Below are positions 9,102 to 16,681 of a stretch of 64,000 nucleotides of DNA, in pieces; the stretch's first letter is position 1; every line of letters begins with the position of its first letter. The notes under the pieces were generated by a model, which saw nothing but the letters and a program-made list of their open reading frames with translations, was not told the DNA's origin and did no database searches. The position numbers and the translations under genes were made by a program. The DNA comes from JASHPR01 sp963833885 (lineage in GTDB: Bacteria > Actinomycetota > Actinomycetes > Streptosporangiales > Streptosporangiaceae): positions 22,147-86,146 of the forward strand of contig CAWHZU010000032.1 in assembly GCA_963833885.1 (NCBI GenBank), written 5' to 3'.

Positions 9102-9626
9102 TCAGCCGCCCGGCTGCGCGGTGACTAGGGTCTCGCTCACCTCCCCCGCGCGCTGTCCCCCGGTCGTCGGCGGGGTAGTGGTGCTCCCGTCATCCGCGCT
9201 GCTTTCGGCGCGGATCATCTTGCGGGTCAGCGCCAGCAGGCAGACGCGTTCCTCGTCGTTGAGGTTGCGCCAGGGCATGCGGGCGATGAACTCCTGCTGT
9301 ACCTGCTCACGCAGGGCCTGGCCGGCCGCTGTGAGCACGAGGTTCTTGATCCGGCGGTCCACCGTGCTGGCTTCCCGCTGGGCCAGCCCGCGCTTTTCGA
9401 GCAGGTCAGCGATTGCGGTCACGAATGAGGGATCGCAGTGCATCAGCTTGCCGAGGTCCCGCATGGCCATGGGGGACGCTAGCGCCTGCAAGGCCTTGAC
9501 GCAGAAGCCCGGAACTCCGAACGCCTGCCCAAGCTGTTCGATCTTGCCGATCACACCCTCGACCAGCTCGCCCATCGCCTCGAAGATCTCCGAGTCGAGC
9601 TGATCGGTACCGGATGGCGTTCCCAT
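9102..9626 (-). CDS. MarR-family transcriptional regulator
   Basis: A 174-residue regulator with the winged-helix fold: ALASPMAMRDLGKLMHCDPS and VTAIADLLEKRGL form the recognition region, and the wing contains STVDRRIKNLVLT. The ATG at 9626 was preferred because AGGAGGTGA lies 4-5 nt upstream; the frame extends 20 codons further without a better site. A 5-3-5 palindrome 55 bp upstream and AT-rich repeats of CTCAA/TTGAG around 9680-9750 fit MarR binding. It is transcribed towards the MFS exporter, which it probably represses. The Ser/Thr/Pro-rich tail of ~25 residues is outside the fold. Confidence 0.9.
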   Translation of the reverse strand: MGTPSGTDQLDSEIFEAMGELVEGVIGKIEQLGQAFGVPGFCVKALQALASPMAMRDLGKLMHCDPSFVTAIADLLEKRGLAQREASTVDRRIKNLVLTAAGQALREQVQQEFIARMPWRNLNDEERVCLLALTRKMIRAESSADDGSTTTPPTTGGQRAGEVSETLVTAQPGG

Positions 9627-9681
9627 GTCACCTCCTCGGCTTGCGTCGCACCGCGTGCTCCCGGGCGAAAAGCCCGAGTCA

Positions 9682-9694
9682 CTCAATAGTTGAG
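9682..9694. promoter_or_regulatory. Putative MarR operator CTCAA-tag-TTGAG
   Basis: A perfect 5-3-5 palindrome sits in an unusually AT-rich stretch (9680-9750) upstream of the MarR gene. Related half-sites follow: GAGTAGCTCAA overlapping it and TCAACTCAACTAA at about 9738-9750. Binding by the adjacent MarR protein is inference. Confidence 0.6.
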
Positions 9695-9849
9695 TAGCTC
9701 AAACATAGACCGGCTCGACTGAGTAAGTCAATCTTTTATCAACTCAACTAATGTGGCCCACGCCACACCGCCCCACCGTGCCGCCGTCGCCCACCCACCC
9801 TCGCTGCGCCACATCGTGGTGCGTCAGCCTGGCTCGATCGCCAGGTTTT

Positions 9850-9902
9850 CATGATCGTGGCGGATTTCGACTGCTATGCGGTCAAAATCCACCACGATCA
9901 TG
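9850..9902. repeat. Long stem-loop, 18-bp arms with one mismatch
   Basis: The arm at 9850-9867 (CATGATCGTGGCGGATTT) pairs with 9885-9902 with one mismatch, around a 17-nt loop. It lies 34 bp beyond the nnr stop and could act as its terminator. No U-tract follows on either strand. The clean palindrome with non-GC-rich arms also fits a dispersed intergenic repeat element. The rest of 9627-9935 holds no gene I can support. Confidence 0.6.
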
Positions 9903-9935
9903 GAACGGGTCGCTCTGGGGCGGCGGGTCAGTGGG

Positions 9936-11432
9936 TTAGCAGGTCTCGACGGTGCGAATCGCGGCGGGCAGCGCGGTGATGATGTCCTCGGAGCCGATCG
10001 GCGCGCCCTCGGCCGCCAGCCGGGCTGCGATGCCGTGCAGGTACGCGGCGGCGGCGGCCGCGCGCGCCGGGTCGAGGCCCTGCGCGAGCAGCGAGCCTGC
10101 CAGCCCGGACAGCACGTCACCCGAGCCCGCGGTCGCCAGCCAGCTGGTGCCGGTGGGGTTCACCAGCACCTCCTGGTCCGGCTCCGGAGAAGCGATCACC
10201 GTGGTCGATCCCTTGAGCAGCACGGTGCAGCCGAGCTCGGCGGCGGCCTGAGTGACGAAGGTGAGCCTGCGCGCTTCGATGTCGGCCCGGTCCGCGCCGA
10301 GCAGCCGCGACAGCTCGCCCGCGTGCGGCGTGAGCAAGGTCGGTGCCGAACGCGGCAGCAGGTCGCGATGCGCGGCCAGCAAGGTGATCCCGTCGGCGTC
10401 GACCAGCACCGGGAGGTCGGTCGCGAGCACGGCGCTCAGCAGGCTGAGCGAGGCATCGCCGGTCCCCATGCCCGGGCCCACCGTCCAGGCCTGGACCCGG
10501 CCGGCCTGCTCGATCGCCGCCCCGCCCTCCTGGCCCGCGTGCGCGGTCGTGAGCACCGCCTCCGGCCAGCGCTGCCTGACCAGCCCCACCGGGATCTCCG
10601 ACGACACCAGCCGGACCATCCCGGCCCCGCCGCGGATTGCGCCGCCGACGGCCAGCGGCGCGGCCCCGGTGAACCGGTCGCTGCCGGCCACGATCCCCAG
10701 CACGCCGCGCCGGTACTTGTCCGACTCAGCCGTCGGGCGCGGCAGCCAGTCCGCGATGTCGGCCGCCTGTGCCGCCGCCACGTCGGGCCGGCCCAGGTAG
10801 GGGCCGAGCCCGATGTCGACGAACTCGACGACTCCGGCGTGCGAGGCTCCGGGGTCGATCAGCAGGCCGGGCTTGAGGGTTCCGAACGTGACCGTGACGT
10901 CGGCCGTCACGGCGGCGCCCGCCACCTCGCCGGTGTCGGCGTCGATGCCGCTGGGCAGGTCGACCGCCACCACTGGGCCCGGTCCCCGCTCCGCCGAGGC
11001 TGCCAGTGAGGCGGCGGGCTCACGCAAGCCGCCGTGCCCCCCGATGCCGAGCAGCCCGTCGATGACTAGATCGGCCGCTGCGATCGCGCGGTCGGCCGCC
11101 GTCCGCCCGGCCGGGTCGGCCGCCTCGATCACCCGGCCGCCGGAGCCGCGCAGCGCCGCGGCACCGGCCTCATGCACGCGCGCGGCGGCGGCGACCGCAG
11201 TGACCACAGCGCCGCGGGCGGCCAGCCGCGCGCCGGCGTAAAGGGCATCGCCGCCGTTGTCTCCGCTGCCTGCCAGCACCACGACGCGGGACCCGTAGAC
11301 GGCGGGCAGCAGGCGGATGCACACCGACGCCAGGCCGGCCGCGGCGCGCTGCATCAGCGCGCCCTCCGGCACGGTGGCCATCAGCGCGCTCTCAGCCGCC
11401 CGGACCGCGGCGACGTGGTGAGCGTTCCTCAT
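9936..11432 (-). CDS. nnr: Bifunctional NAD(P)H-hydrate epimerase / ADP-dependent dehydratase
   Basis: Repairs hydrated NADH and NADPH. The N-terminal ~215 residues are the epimerase (YjeF_N): GSGDNGGDALYAG, DGLLGIGG and VAVDLPSGIDADTG. The C-terminal ~280 residues are the ribokinase-like dehydratase: VAGSDRFTGAAPLAVGGA, TPHAGELSRLL and the catalytic ATAGSGDVLSGL near the end. The total of 498 residues is normal for the fused form. The ATG at 11432 overlaps the stop of the truncated acpS upstream by ATGA, keeping the operon arrangement acpS-nnr known from other actinomycetes. The usual next gene, alr, is displaced by about 5 kb. Confidence 0.94.
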   Translation of the reverse strand: MRNAHHVAAVRAAESALMATVPEGALMQRAAAGLASVCIRLLPAVYGSRVVVLAGSGDNGGDALYAGARLAARGAVVTAVAAAARVHEAGAAALRGSGGRVIEAADPAGRTAADRAIAAADLVIDGLLGIGGHGGLREPAASLAASAERGPGPVVAVDLPSGIDADTGEVAGAAVTADVTVTFGTLKPGLLIDPGASHAGVVEFVDIGLGPYLGRPDVAAAQAADIADWLPRPTAESDKYRRGVLGIVAGSDRFTGAAPLAVGGAIRGGAGMVRLVSSEIPVGLVRQRWPEAVLTTAHAGQEGGAAIEQAGRVQAWTVGPGMGTGDASLSLLSAVLATDLPVLVDADGITLLAAHRDLLPRSAPTLLTPHAGELSRLLGADRADIEARRLTFVTQAAAELGCTVLLKGSTTVIASPEPDQEVLVNPTGTSWLATAGSGDVLSGLAGSLLAQGLDPARAAAAAAYLHGIAARLAAEGAPIGSEDIITALPAAIRTVETC

Positions 11433-11587
11433 GCCAGGCCCCTTGCCGACCTCTTTTGTTCGCGCTGAGCGAACAAAAGGTCAGCCCACGGCAGTGTCAT
11501 TTGGCGGGCCTGCGCCGCCGGTGCCATTTGGCGGGCCTGCGCCGCCAGTGAGATGTCCGCGATGTCGACGCCGATGCCCACGATCAT
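11429..11587 (-). pseudogene. acpS: Truncated holo-[acyl-carrier-protein] synthase remnant
   Basis: The first residues, MIVGIGVDIADI, are the classical AcpS N-terminus including the metal-binding Asp. After residue 12 the sequence loses all resemblance: it reads through a duplicated AQARQM segment and ends after 52 residues. A complete enzyme has about 120-130 residues and a second ligand Glu near residue 58, which is absent. Two copies of a ~25-bp DNA unit (TTTGGCGGGCCTGCGCCGCC core) at about 11500-11550 cause the protein repeat. The stop overlaps the nnr ATG, so the frame may survive as a leader for nnr translation. AcpS is normally essential, so a complete copy should exist elsewhere. Confidence 0.75.
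11453..11479. repeat. Perfect 11-bp inverted repeat at the acpS truncation / nnr leader
   Basis: CTTTTGTTCGC (11453-11463) and GCGAACAAAAG (11469-11479) flank a 5-nt loop. The repeat is inside the C-terminal codons of the acpS remnant and 21 nt upstream of the nnr ATG. It may be a scar of the rearrangement or a hairpin affecting nnr translation. Confidence 0.65.
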
Positions 11588-11661
11588 GTGCCAAGCCTGC
11601 CACGCCGCCCGGAAAGGCCCGCGGCCGCCGTGGCGCGGCATGCCGCGCCACGGCGCGTCAA

Positions 11662-12537
11662 TCAGCCCGCGCTGGCCCCCTGGCCGGCCGCAACCGGCAG
11701 ATCCTGTTGCGTGGCGCGCTCGCGCATTTCCTCGACCCGCCGCGGCCGGATCTGCCGTACCGTGCTGGTCGCCTGCAGCAGGCTTGGGGTACGCGCGGCG
11801 GTCGGACGTACGGTGCTCGGACGTACCGTGCTCGGACGCACGGTGCTCGGACGCACGGTGCTCGGCCGCGCGGTGCCGGCCATCGCCGCCGGGATCTCAC
11901 CGGACCACAGATCGGGCAGGCGGTGCCGGACCGCGAACGATGCGGCCTCGAGCCGGGAGTGCACCCCGAGCTTGGTGAGCACCGACTGCAGGTGCGTGCG
12001 CACCGTCGTGCGCGAGACGCCGAGCAGACCGACCATGGCCGCGGTGTCAAGGCCCTCCACCAGCATCATGAGGCATTCCCGCTCACGGCTGGTCAAGTGC
12101 GAGGCCATCCGGAGCTCCAGGTTGGGCTCTGCGGAGCGTCGCGCTGACGGTGCATCGGGAACGTCGATCACGGTCTCGCCGTCCAGCACGCGCTCGAGCG
12201 CGGAGACGAGCGCGCCGAGCCCGCGGGACTGGTGCAGATAACCGGTTGCCCCGGCGTCAAGCGCCCTGCCGACCGCGTCGCTGCGCGGACTCGCGCCGAG
12301 CACGATGACGCTGGTGCCCGCGCAGGCGGCGAGGACCTTGCGGATGGTCTCCGCGTCTTCGCCTTCCGGCGCGTTGTGATCGACCAGACAGGCATCCGGC
12401 TGATGGACACTCACGAGGGTGACCATCTCGGCGGCGCTGCGGGCCACCCCGCAGACAATGTGCCCGTGCTGGCCGAGCACCGTCGACAGCGCGTCTAGGA
12501 ACACAACGTGGTCGTCGCCCAGCACTACAGTGGCCAT
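11662..12537 (-). CDS. Response regulator, NarL/LuxR type, with PSTVR repeats
   Basis: A 291-residue protein. The N-terminal receiver (about 1-120) has the acidic pair D8-D9 and a phosphoacceptor-position Asp53 in CLVDHNAP. The LuxR helix-turn-helix at about 145-210 includes LTSRERECLMMLVEGLDT and VSRTTVRTHLQSVLTKLGVHSRLEA. The C-terminal ~80 residues are low complexity with four tandem PSTVR units and end in an Arg/Gln-rich tail. The ATG at 12537 has GGGGGAG 7 nt upstream. No histidine kinase is adjacent, so it is an orphan. Its position at the end of the exopolysaccharide locus suggests a regulatory role there. Confidence 0.85.
   Translation of the reverse strand: MATVVLGDDHVVFLDALSTVLGQHGHIVCGVARSAAEMVTLVSVHQPDACLVDHNAPEGEDAETIRKVLAACAGTSVIVLGASPRSDAVGRALDAGATGYLHQSRGLGALVSALERVLDGETVIDVPDAPSARRSAEPNLELRMASHLTSRERECLMMLVEGLDTAAMVGLLGVSRTTVRTHLQSVLTKLGVHSRLEAASFAVRHRLPDLWSGEIPAAMAGTARPSTVRPSTVRPSTVRPSTVRPTAARTPSLLQATSTVRQIRPRRVEEMRERATQQDLPVAAGQGASAG
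11811..11870. repeat. Four tandem 15-bp repeats coding PSTVR
   Basis: Four in-register copies of a CGGTGCTCGGACGTA-like unit lie at 11811-11825, 11826-11840, 11841-11855 and 11856-11870, differing by one to three bases. A half copy flanks each side. They are in frame in the C-terminal tail of the response regulator, so copy-number change would lengthen or shorten the protein without breaking it. Confidence 0.85.
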
Positions 12538-12876
12538 CCGGTCACTCCCCCATCTCGGTGCCTGCCAGGGCGGCCGCAGGCTTGCCCCGGCCCGCGACAT
12601 CCCGGCAATGGTCACACCCGTCGAACAACGCGCTCATGCGTTCTCCCCCCCGGCCGGAGGAACCCCGTGGCAGCTCGATCGCTGATCTAGAGTTTCCAGG
12701 TCGGTATGTTGGCATATCTGGGCTTAAGCACGCCCGAACACCGATCGCTGCCGACTCTAGAGACAGCGGCTCGGCGGCCTTCCCGGTTGAACCAGCCCAC
12801 GATTGAAGACGCGTGCGCCCCGGCGCACGTTTACAGGAAGTTACGACGATGTGCCGTTGTGACCGGAAAATTACTA
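12538..12876. other. Intergenic region upstream of orphan regulator, downstream of GT4
   Basis: About 340 bp between two leftward genes. It contains a small GC-rich hairpin at 12812-12829 and comparatively AT-rich DNA around 12700-12720 and 12860-12885. A promoter for the response regulator is expected here, but no consensus boxes are clear. No small gene is supported. Confidence 0.45.
12812..12829 (-). terminator. Candidate hairpin terminator after GT4
   Basis: CGTGCGC and GCGCACG pair perfectly around a 4-nt loop, about 48 bp beyond the glycosyltransferase stop on the leftward strand. There is no U-tract. It may mark the end of the exopolysaccharide transcript. Confidence 0.45.
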
Positions 12877-14178
12877 CTAGTGACGACCGGCAGGGCTACG
12901 GGAAGTTGCTGACTCGGCCAGGCCAGCTGGCGCGTACGCGGTGGTGAGTGCGGCGCGCAGGGCCGGCTCACCGTACTGGTCTGCCACCCGGGCGCGCGCG
13001 ACGGCGGCCATGCGGGCGGCCGCCACGGGCGAATCGAGCAGGTGACGAACGGCCGCAGCCAGCTGCCCCGGCCGGCGCGGCGGGACCAGCAGGCCGGTCA
13101 CCCCCGGTATGACCAGGTCTGGAACGGCGTTGACGGCGGTCGCCACCACCGGGACGCCGCAGATCATCGCCTCGACGATCACTGTTGGCAGTCCCTCGTA
13201 ACGGCTGGGCATGGCGAAAACGTCGAGCGCGGGAAGCACCTCAAGCACGTCCGTGCGCTCGCCCGCCAGGACCACGCGCACGTCGGGTGGGAGGCTGGCG
13301 GCCTGCCGTGCGACGCGGTCGGCCAGCTCTCCGCCGCCGATCCAGATGCCGATCACGCCGGGGCGGCCGATCTCCCGCATCGCGGCGATGAAATCCTCGG
13401 GCGCCTTCTGGTAGGTGAGCCGGCCGACCGCGCCCACGACCGCGGCGTCCTCGGGCAGGCCGAGCACGACGCGGGCACGCTTGCGTGCCTCCGGCAGCCC
13501 GGCATTCATGCTCGCCCGCAGGCGCTCCGGCCCGTCGACCGCAACGCCGATCGTGGCGACCCGTTCCGGCGCGATCAGCTCGCGCCGCACCGCCTCGGCT
13601 GCCACCGCGCTGCCTACGCACAGCGCCATGTCCGTGATCCGGCCGAGCCGGCGCTCGATCGCCACGTAGGCCCCGCGCCGGACCGGGGACTGGAACTGGT
13701 GGAACGGGAAGCCGTGGTACGTGTGCACAACCCTGGGCACGCGGGCCCGGCGGGCGGCCATGCGGCCGACCGCGCCCGCCTTGGCGCAGTGGGTGTGCAC
13801 CACGTCGAAATCCCGCTCGCGGAAGATCGACTCGAGCCTGCCGATTGCCAGCAGATCGCTGCGCGGGGCGATCACCTCGCGGAGCAGGGGCTCGACCAGC
13901 ACCTCGATGCCGGAGGCGGCGGCCTCCTCGATCAGCCGTCCCCCGCTTCCGGTCACGATCGTGGGCGTCACGACCTCGGGGTCCAGCACCTGGGCGCCGC
14001 GCAGGGCGAGTACACCTGCTCCGCCTTCGAGCCGGGTGATTACCGTCGCGACCCGCAGCGCATGGCTCCCCGCACCCACCTCCCCATCCCCCCTCACGGG
14101 TTCGGGTACCGCCCAGCCTTGACCCGCCTGCCCAGCCCTCTTCGCTGTCCCCCCAGCACGGGCAGGGTGGCCGATCAT
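12877..14178 (-). CDS. Glycosyltransferase, GT4 family
   Basis: A GT-B-fold retaining glycosyltransferase. The N-terminal Rossmann-like domain carries RVATVITRLEGGAG and FDVVHTHCAKAGAVGRMAARRA; the C-terminal nucleotide-sugar domain has GAVGRLTYQKAPEDFI and the E-x7-E motif in SRYEGLPTVIVEAMICGVPVV. From the ATG at 14178 it is 433 residues, the first ~40 being a Gly/Arg-rich extension. The start is supported by an ATGA overlap with the upstream response regulator. It is the last enzyme gene of the leftward locus. Donor and acceptor sugars cannot be told from sequence. Confidence 0.88.
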   Translation of the reverse strand: MIGHPARAGGTAKRAGQAGQGWAVPEPVRGDGEVGAGSHALRVATVITRLEGGAGVLALRGAQVLDPEVVTPTIVTGSGGRLIEEAAASGIEVLVEPLLREVIAPRSDLLAIGRLESIFRERDFDVVHTHCAKAGAVGRMAARRARVPRVVHTYHGFPFHQFQSPVRRGAYVAIERRLGRITDMALCVGSAVAAEAVRRELIAPERVATIGVAVDGPERLRASMNAGLPEARKRARVVLGLPEDAAVVGAVGRLTYQKAPEDFIAAMREIGRPGVIGIWIGGGELADRVARQAASLPPDVRVVLAGERTDVLEVLPALDVFAMPSRYEGLPTVIVEAMICGVPVVATAVNAVPDLVIPGVTGLLVPPRRPGQLAAAVRHLLDSPVAAARMAAVARARVADQYGEPALRAALTTAYAPAGLAESATSRSPAGRH

Positions 14179-14903
14179 CGTCGGCCCGGGCCCGTCGGCC
14201 GGAACGGGACCGTTGTCGACCCGCCGGTGATCCCGTTGCGCTCGGGAGGTGGCCGCAGGCCCGCCGCCCGGGCGACCCGGACCGCCTCAAGCCTGCTGTG
14301 CACGTCCAGCTTGTTGAAGATGCTGCGGGTGTGGGTGCGGACCGTATCGGTGGAAATCAGCAGCTCCTCGGCGATCTGCCGGCCGCGCTTGCCTTCCGCC
14401 ATGCTCGCGAGCACGTCCCGCTCCCGCGGGCTCAGCACGTCGAGCGGGTCGTCCGCCTCCTTTGCCTTGCGGACGTCTTCGCGCAGCTCACGCAGGATCT
14501 CGCCGAGCATCTCCGGCGGGAACCAGGAATGACCCTGGCAGACCCCGCGCAGCACGGTCTCCAGATCGTCGGCGCCCTGCTCCTTGGACACCCAGGCATC
14601 CGCCCCTGCCCGGGCGGCGTCCACCGCGTGGGCTACGTCATGATCGCCGCTGACCACCACCACGTGGGCGCTCGGCCACGCCGCCTTGAGCCGGGTCAGC
14701 ACCTCGCCGACCGCGAAGCCGAGCGGTTCGACCTCAATCAGGATGACGTCCGGCCGCAGCCAGCGGACTACCTCGGGCAGCTGCGGGTCATCGGTGCTGC
14801 AGCACCCGGCCACCCAGAGGTCGGGCGCGGTTGACAGCCGGGACGCGAGCGCTTCTGTAACCATCCTGTAGTCATCCACAAGAAGCAGCCGCCGCACGTC
14901 CAC
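14175..14903 (-). CDS. NarL/LuxR-type response regulator with Glu in place of the phospho-Asp
   Basis: A 242-residue protein with receiver (about 1-120) and LuxR DNA-binding domain (about 153-215; LSPRERDVLASMAEGKRGRQ, STDTVRTHTRSIFNKLDVHS). The acidic pocket D10-D11, Ser in VVVSGD and Lys in SKEQ are kept. The phosphoacceptor position reads VILIEVEPLG, so residue 57 is Glu, which often mimics the phosphorylated state. It overlaps the GT4 gene by 4 bp, which ties it to the exopolysaccharide locus. No kinase is nearby. Regulation by other means than phosphorylation is likely. Confidence 0.88.
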   Translation of the reverse strand: MDVRRLLLVDDYRMVTEALASRLSTAPDLWVAGCCSTDDPQLPEVVRWLRPDVILIEVEPLGFAVGEVLTRLKAAWPSAHVVVVSGDHDVAHAVDAARAGADAWVSKEQGADDLETVLRGVCQGHSWFPPEMLGEILRELREDVRKAKEADDPLDVLSPRERDVLASMAEGKRGRQIAEELLISTDTVRTHTRSIFNKLDVHSRLEAVRVARAAGLRPPPERNGITGGSTTVPFRPTGPGRR

Positions 14904-15086
14904 TACTCCACTGTGCCGCGGCGGCGTGGCATTGTCCTCATACAGATGAATGAGTAATCCTCCTCCTGATAAGGGGGAGTGAACCCCGGGGACTAACCCT
15001 GGTTACCTGGCGTGCGTAATCAGCTACTCTGCGGATGCTGCGGCGGGCTGCCGCGGCATGGCCGCGGCGGCCCACTCGCCGCGTGG

Positions 15087-15953
15087 TCAAGGCGCGCTAT
15101 TCGGGCAGCCCTGGGTAATGACGCTGTCCTCGGCTGACCAGTAGCTCGGCAGGCCGCTGTACGGATTTCCGCCGGTTCCATCGGTCACGTACACATAGCC
15201 GGCGTTCCGGGTTTTGGACAGGTTGATCGCGCTGGTCACCTGCGATCCCGAGGTGGCGTAGATCGTGTTGGCGAACCGGTTGGGCTTGTAACCAAAGACC
15301 CAGCTGGGCACGTCGATGTTGTGGTACGCGGTGTACGGACCCTCGAATGCCATCACCACATTGCTGACCGACATGTAGCTGGGGTCCGGGAAGTCCCCGG
15401 GGTTGATCCAGATCGATGTCCCTGGATTAGCACTGCGAATGTAATCGGCCAGTTTCCGGTAGTAGGAAAGCTGGCTCCTGATGCCCTTGACCTCGTCAAG
15501 GAAGACATCGGAGACGCCGTACCAGGCCTTGTAGTGCCGGACGTCCGCTTCGATCTGGGAAAGCGGCCGCGATCCATAGGCCGTCGACGAGTAGCCGAGG
15601 ATCGTGACGCCGGCGGCTTGTTCCTTCTTGACGATGCTCTGAAAGTGCCCCACCGGGCTGCTGCCTGCGCCAAGTCCCGAGATATCGAGGATCATATAGC
15701 TGGGCACCGGCTTGGTGTCCGCTGCCTGCTGCCAGATCCCCGACGCGTAGAAAAACGCCGGCACAAAGGCATGCTGCGGATGGCAGCTGGCACTCGGCGC
15801 GATGGCGACCTTGTTCTGTGTGGTCAGCTTCGCGGTAATGCCGGCCGCGGCACCGAGCACCAGGATGGCCACGATCACCACGACCGTCACCGGCCTGGTG
15901 ATCCACGCGAGGTTTCTCTGCTGGCGGCCCCGGCGTTGGGGGGTGGTAGTCAT
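15087..15953 (-). CDS. Membrane-anchored spherulation-specific family 4 (spherulin-4-like) protein
   Basis: A 288-residue protein with a basic N-terminus and a membrane segment at about 21-43 (VTVVVIVAILVLGAAAGI), then a TIM-barrel-like spherulin-4 domain facing outside. The family is related to fungal Sph3 (GH135), which cuts galactosaminogalactan. The acidic pair D153-E154 in VFLDEVKG and the later FEGPYTAY motif match the positions expected of catalytic acids. The ATG at 15953 begins MTTTPQRRG; upstream in-frame starts give an unlikely Cys-rich extension. It sits 37 bp downstream of a second paralog. A role in trimming or releasing the locus's polysaccharide is inference. Confidence 0.82.
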   Translation of the reverse strand: MTTTPQRRGRQQRNLAWITRPVTVVVIVAILVLGAAAGITAKLTTQNKVAIAPSASCHPQHAFVPAFFYASGIWQQAADTKPVPSYMILDISGLGAGSSPVGHFQSIVKKEQAAGVTILGYSSTAYGSRPLSQIEADVRHYKAWYGVSDVFLDEVKGIRSQLSYYRKLADYIRSANPGTSIWINPGDFPDPSYMSVSNVVMAFEGPYTAYHNIDVPSWVFGYKPNRFANTIYATSGSQVTSAINLSKTRNAGYVYVTDGTGGNPYSGLPSYWSAEDSVITQGCPNSAP

Positions 15954-15990
15954 ATCTGCATCAGCCCTGATCGGCAGCTTCTTATGAGTA

Positions 15991-16677
15991 TTAACGTAGC
16001 CACGGTGACTCCGGTTGAAGTCCCCCGGCAGGAAGGCAGTCGTACGGGTTGGCCCCGGCCCGGTCGGTGATATACACGCTGCCTGCCCGCCGCCGCATCG
16101 CGAGCAGAAATGCGTGGTCATAGTTCTCTCGCGGAACCGCGTACACGACGTGGTAGAACTTGTCGGCCGACCGGGACCGCGTCCACCGTGGCACGGCAAG
16201 CCGCAGGTAAGACCGCCACGGGCCTTCGAAGGTGCCGAGCAGGTTGGCGTGCTCGGCGTAGGCCTCGAGCGGGTGCGCCCCGTGGTTGAACATCACCACC
16301 CGGGCACCGGTGTAGCGGGCGTCCCGGGACAGCCCGGCGTAGTAGTCGAGGTGCTCGGCGGTGATGGAGACCCGGTCGAAGCACACGCCGGCCACGTTGT
16401 ACCACTTCAGGAACGATTCGAGCTCGGTCAGCGCCTCGCGGGGGTGGCGCTGGCCGTAGTTGGTGTCCACGTATCCGGCGATCGCCACCCCGGCCTGGCG
16501 CAGCCGGTCGAGCGCGTGAGCATAGGCGGGGTCGGGCCCGGTGCCCGGGCCGTTGGCAATGTTGAGTATGACCAGCCGCACCTGCGGGCCGTGCTGGGCA
16601 AGCAGCTCCCAGTCGTCCGGCTTAAGGTCTGGGCGGAAGTACGCGGGCACCACCAGCCGGGGGGTGTCCAGCTGCAT
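15991..16677 (-). CDS. Spherulation-specific family 4 protein lacking the acidic pair
   Basis: A 228-residue spherulin-4 domain with no signal peptide or membrane helix. It shares RLVILNIANGPG, GYVDTNYG, LLGTFEGPW and VYITDRAGANPYDCLP with its neighbour. Where the membrane-anchored paralog has Asp-Glu, this one has D101-R102 (VCFDRVSI), so the acid catalyst is probably lost. The ATG at 16677 begins right after the stop of the SDR gene (16682). It may bind rather than cut the polymer, or act in the cytosol on precursors. I cannot decide between these. Confidence 0.8.
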   Translation of the reverse strand: MQLDTPRLVVPAYFRPDLKPDDWELLAQHGPQVRLVILNIANGPGTGPDPAYAHALDRLRQAGVAIAGYVDTNYGQRHPREALTELESFLKWYNVAGVCFDRVSITAEHLDYYAGLSRDARYTGARVVMFNHGAHPLEAYAEHANLLGTFEGPWRSYLRLAVPRWTRSRSADKFYHVVYAVPRENYDHAFLLAMRRRAGSVYITDRAGANPYDCLPAGGLQPESPWLR

Positions 16678-16681
16678 GCGA

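Noticed and set aside
9751..9939. 62-codon rightward frame in the marR-nnr gap
   Set aside because: It crosses the stem-loop, has no ribosome site and no recognisable features.
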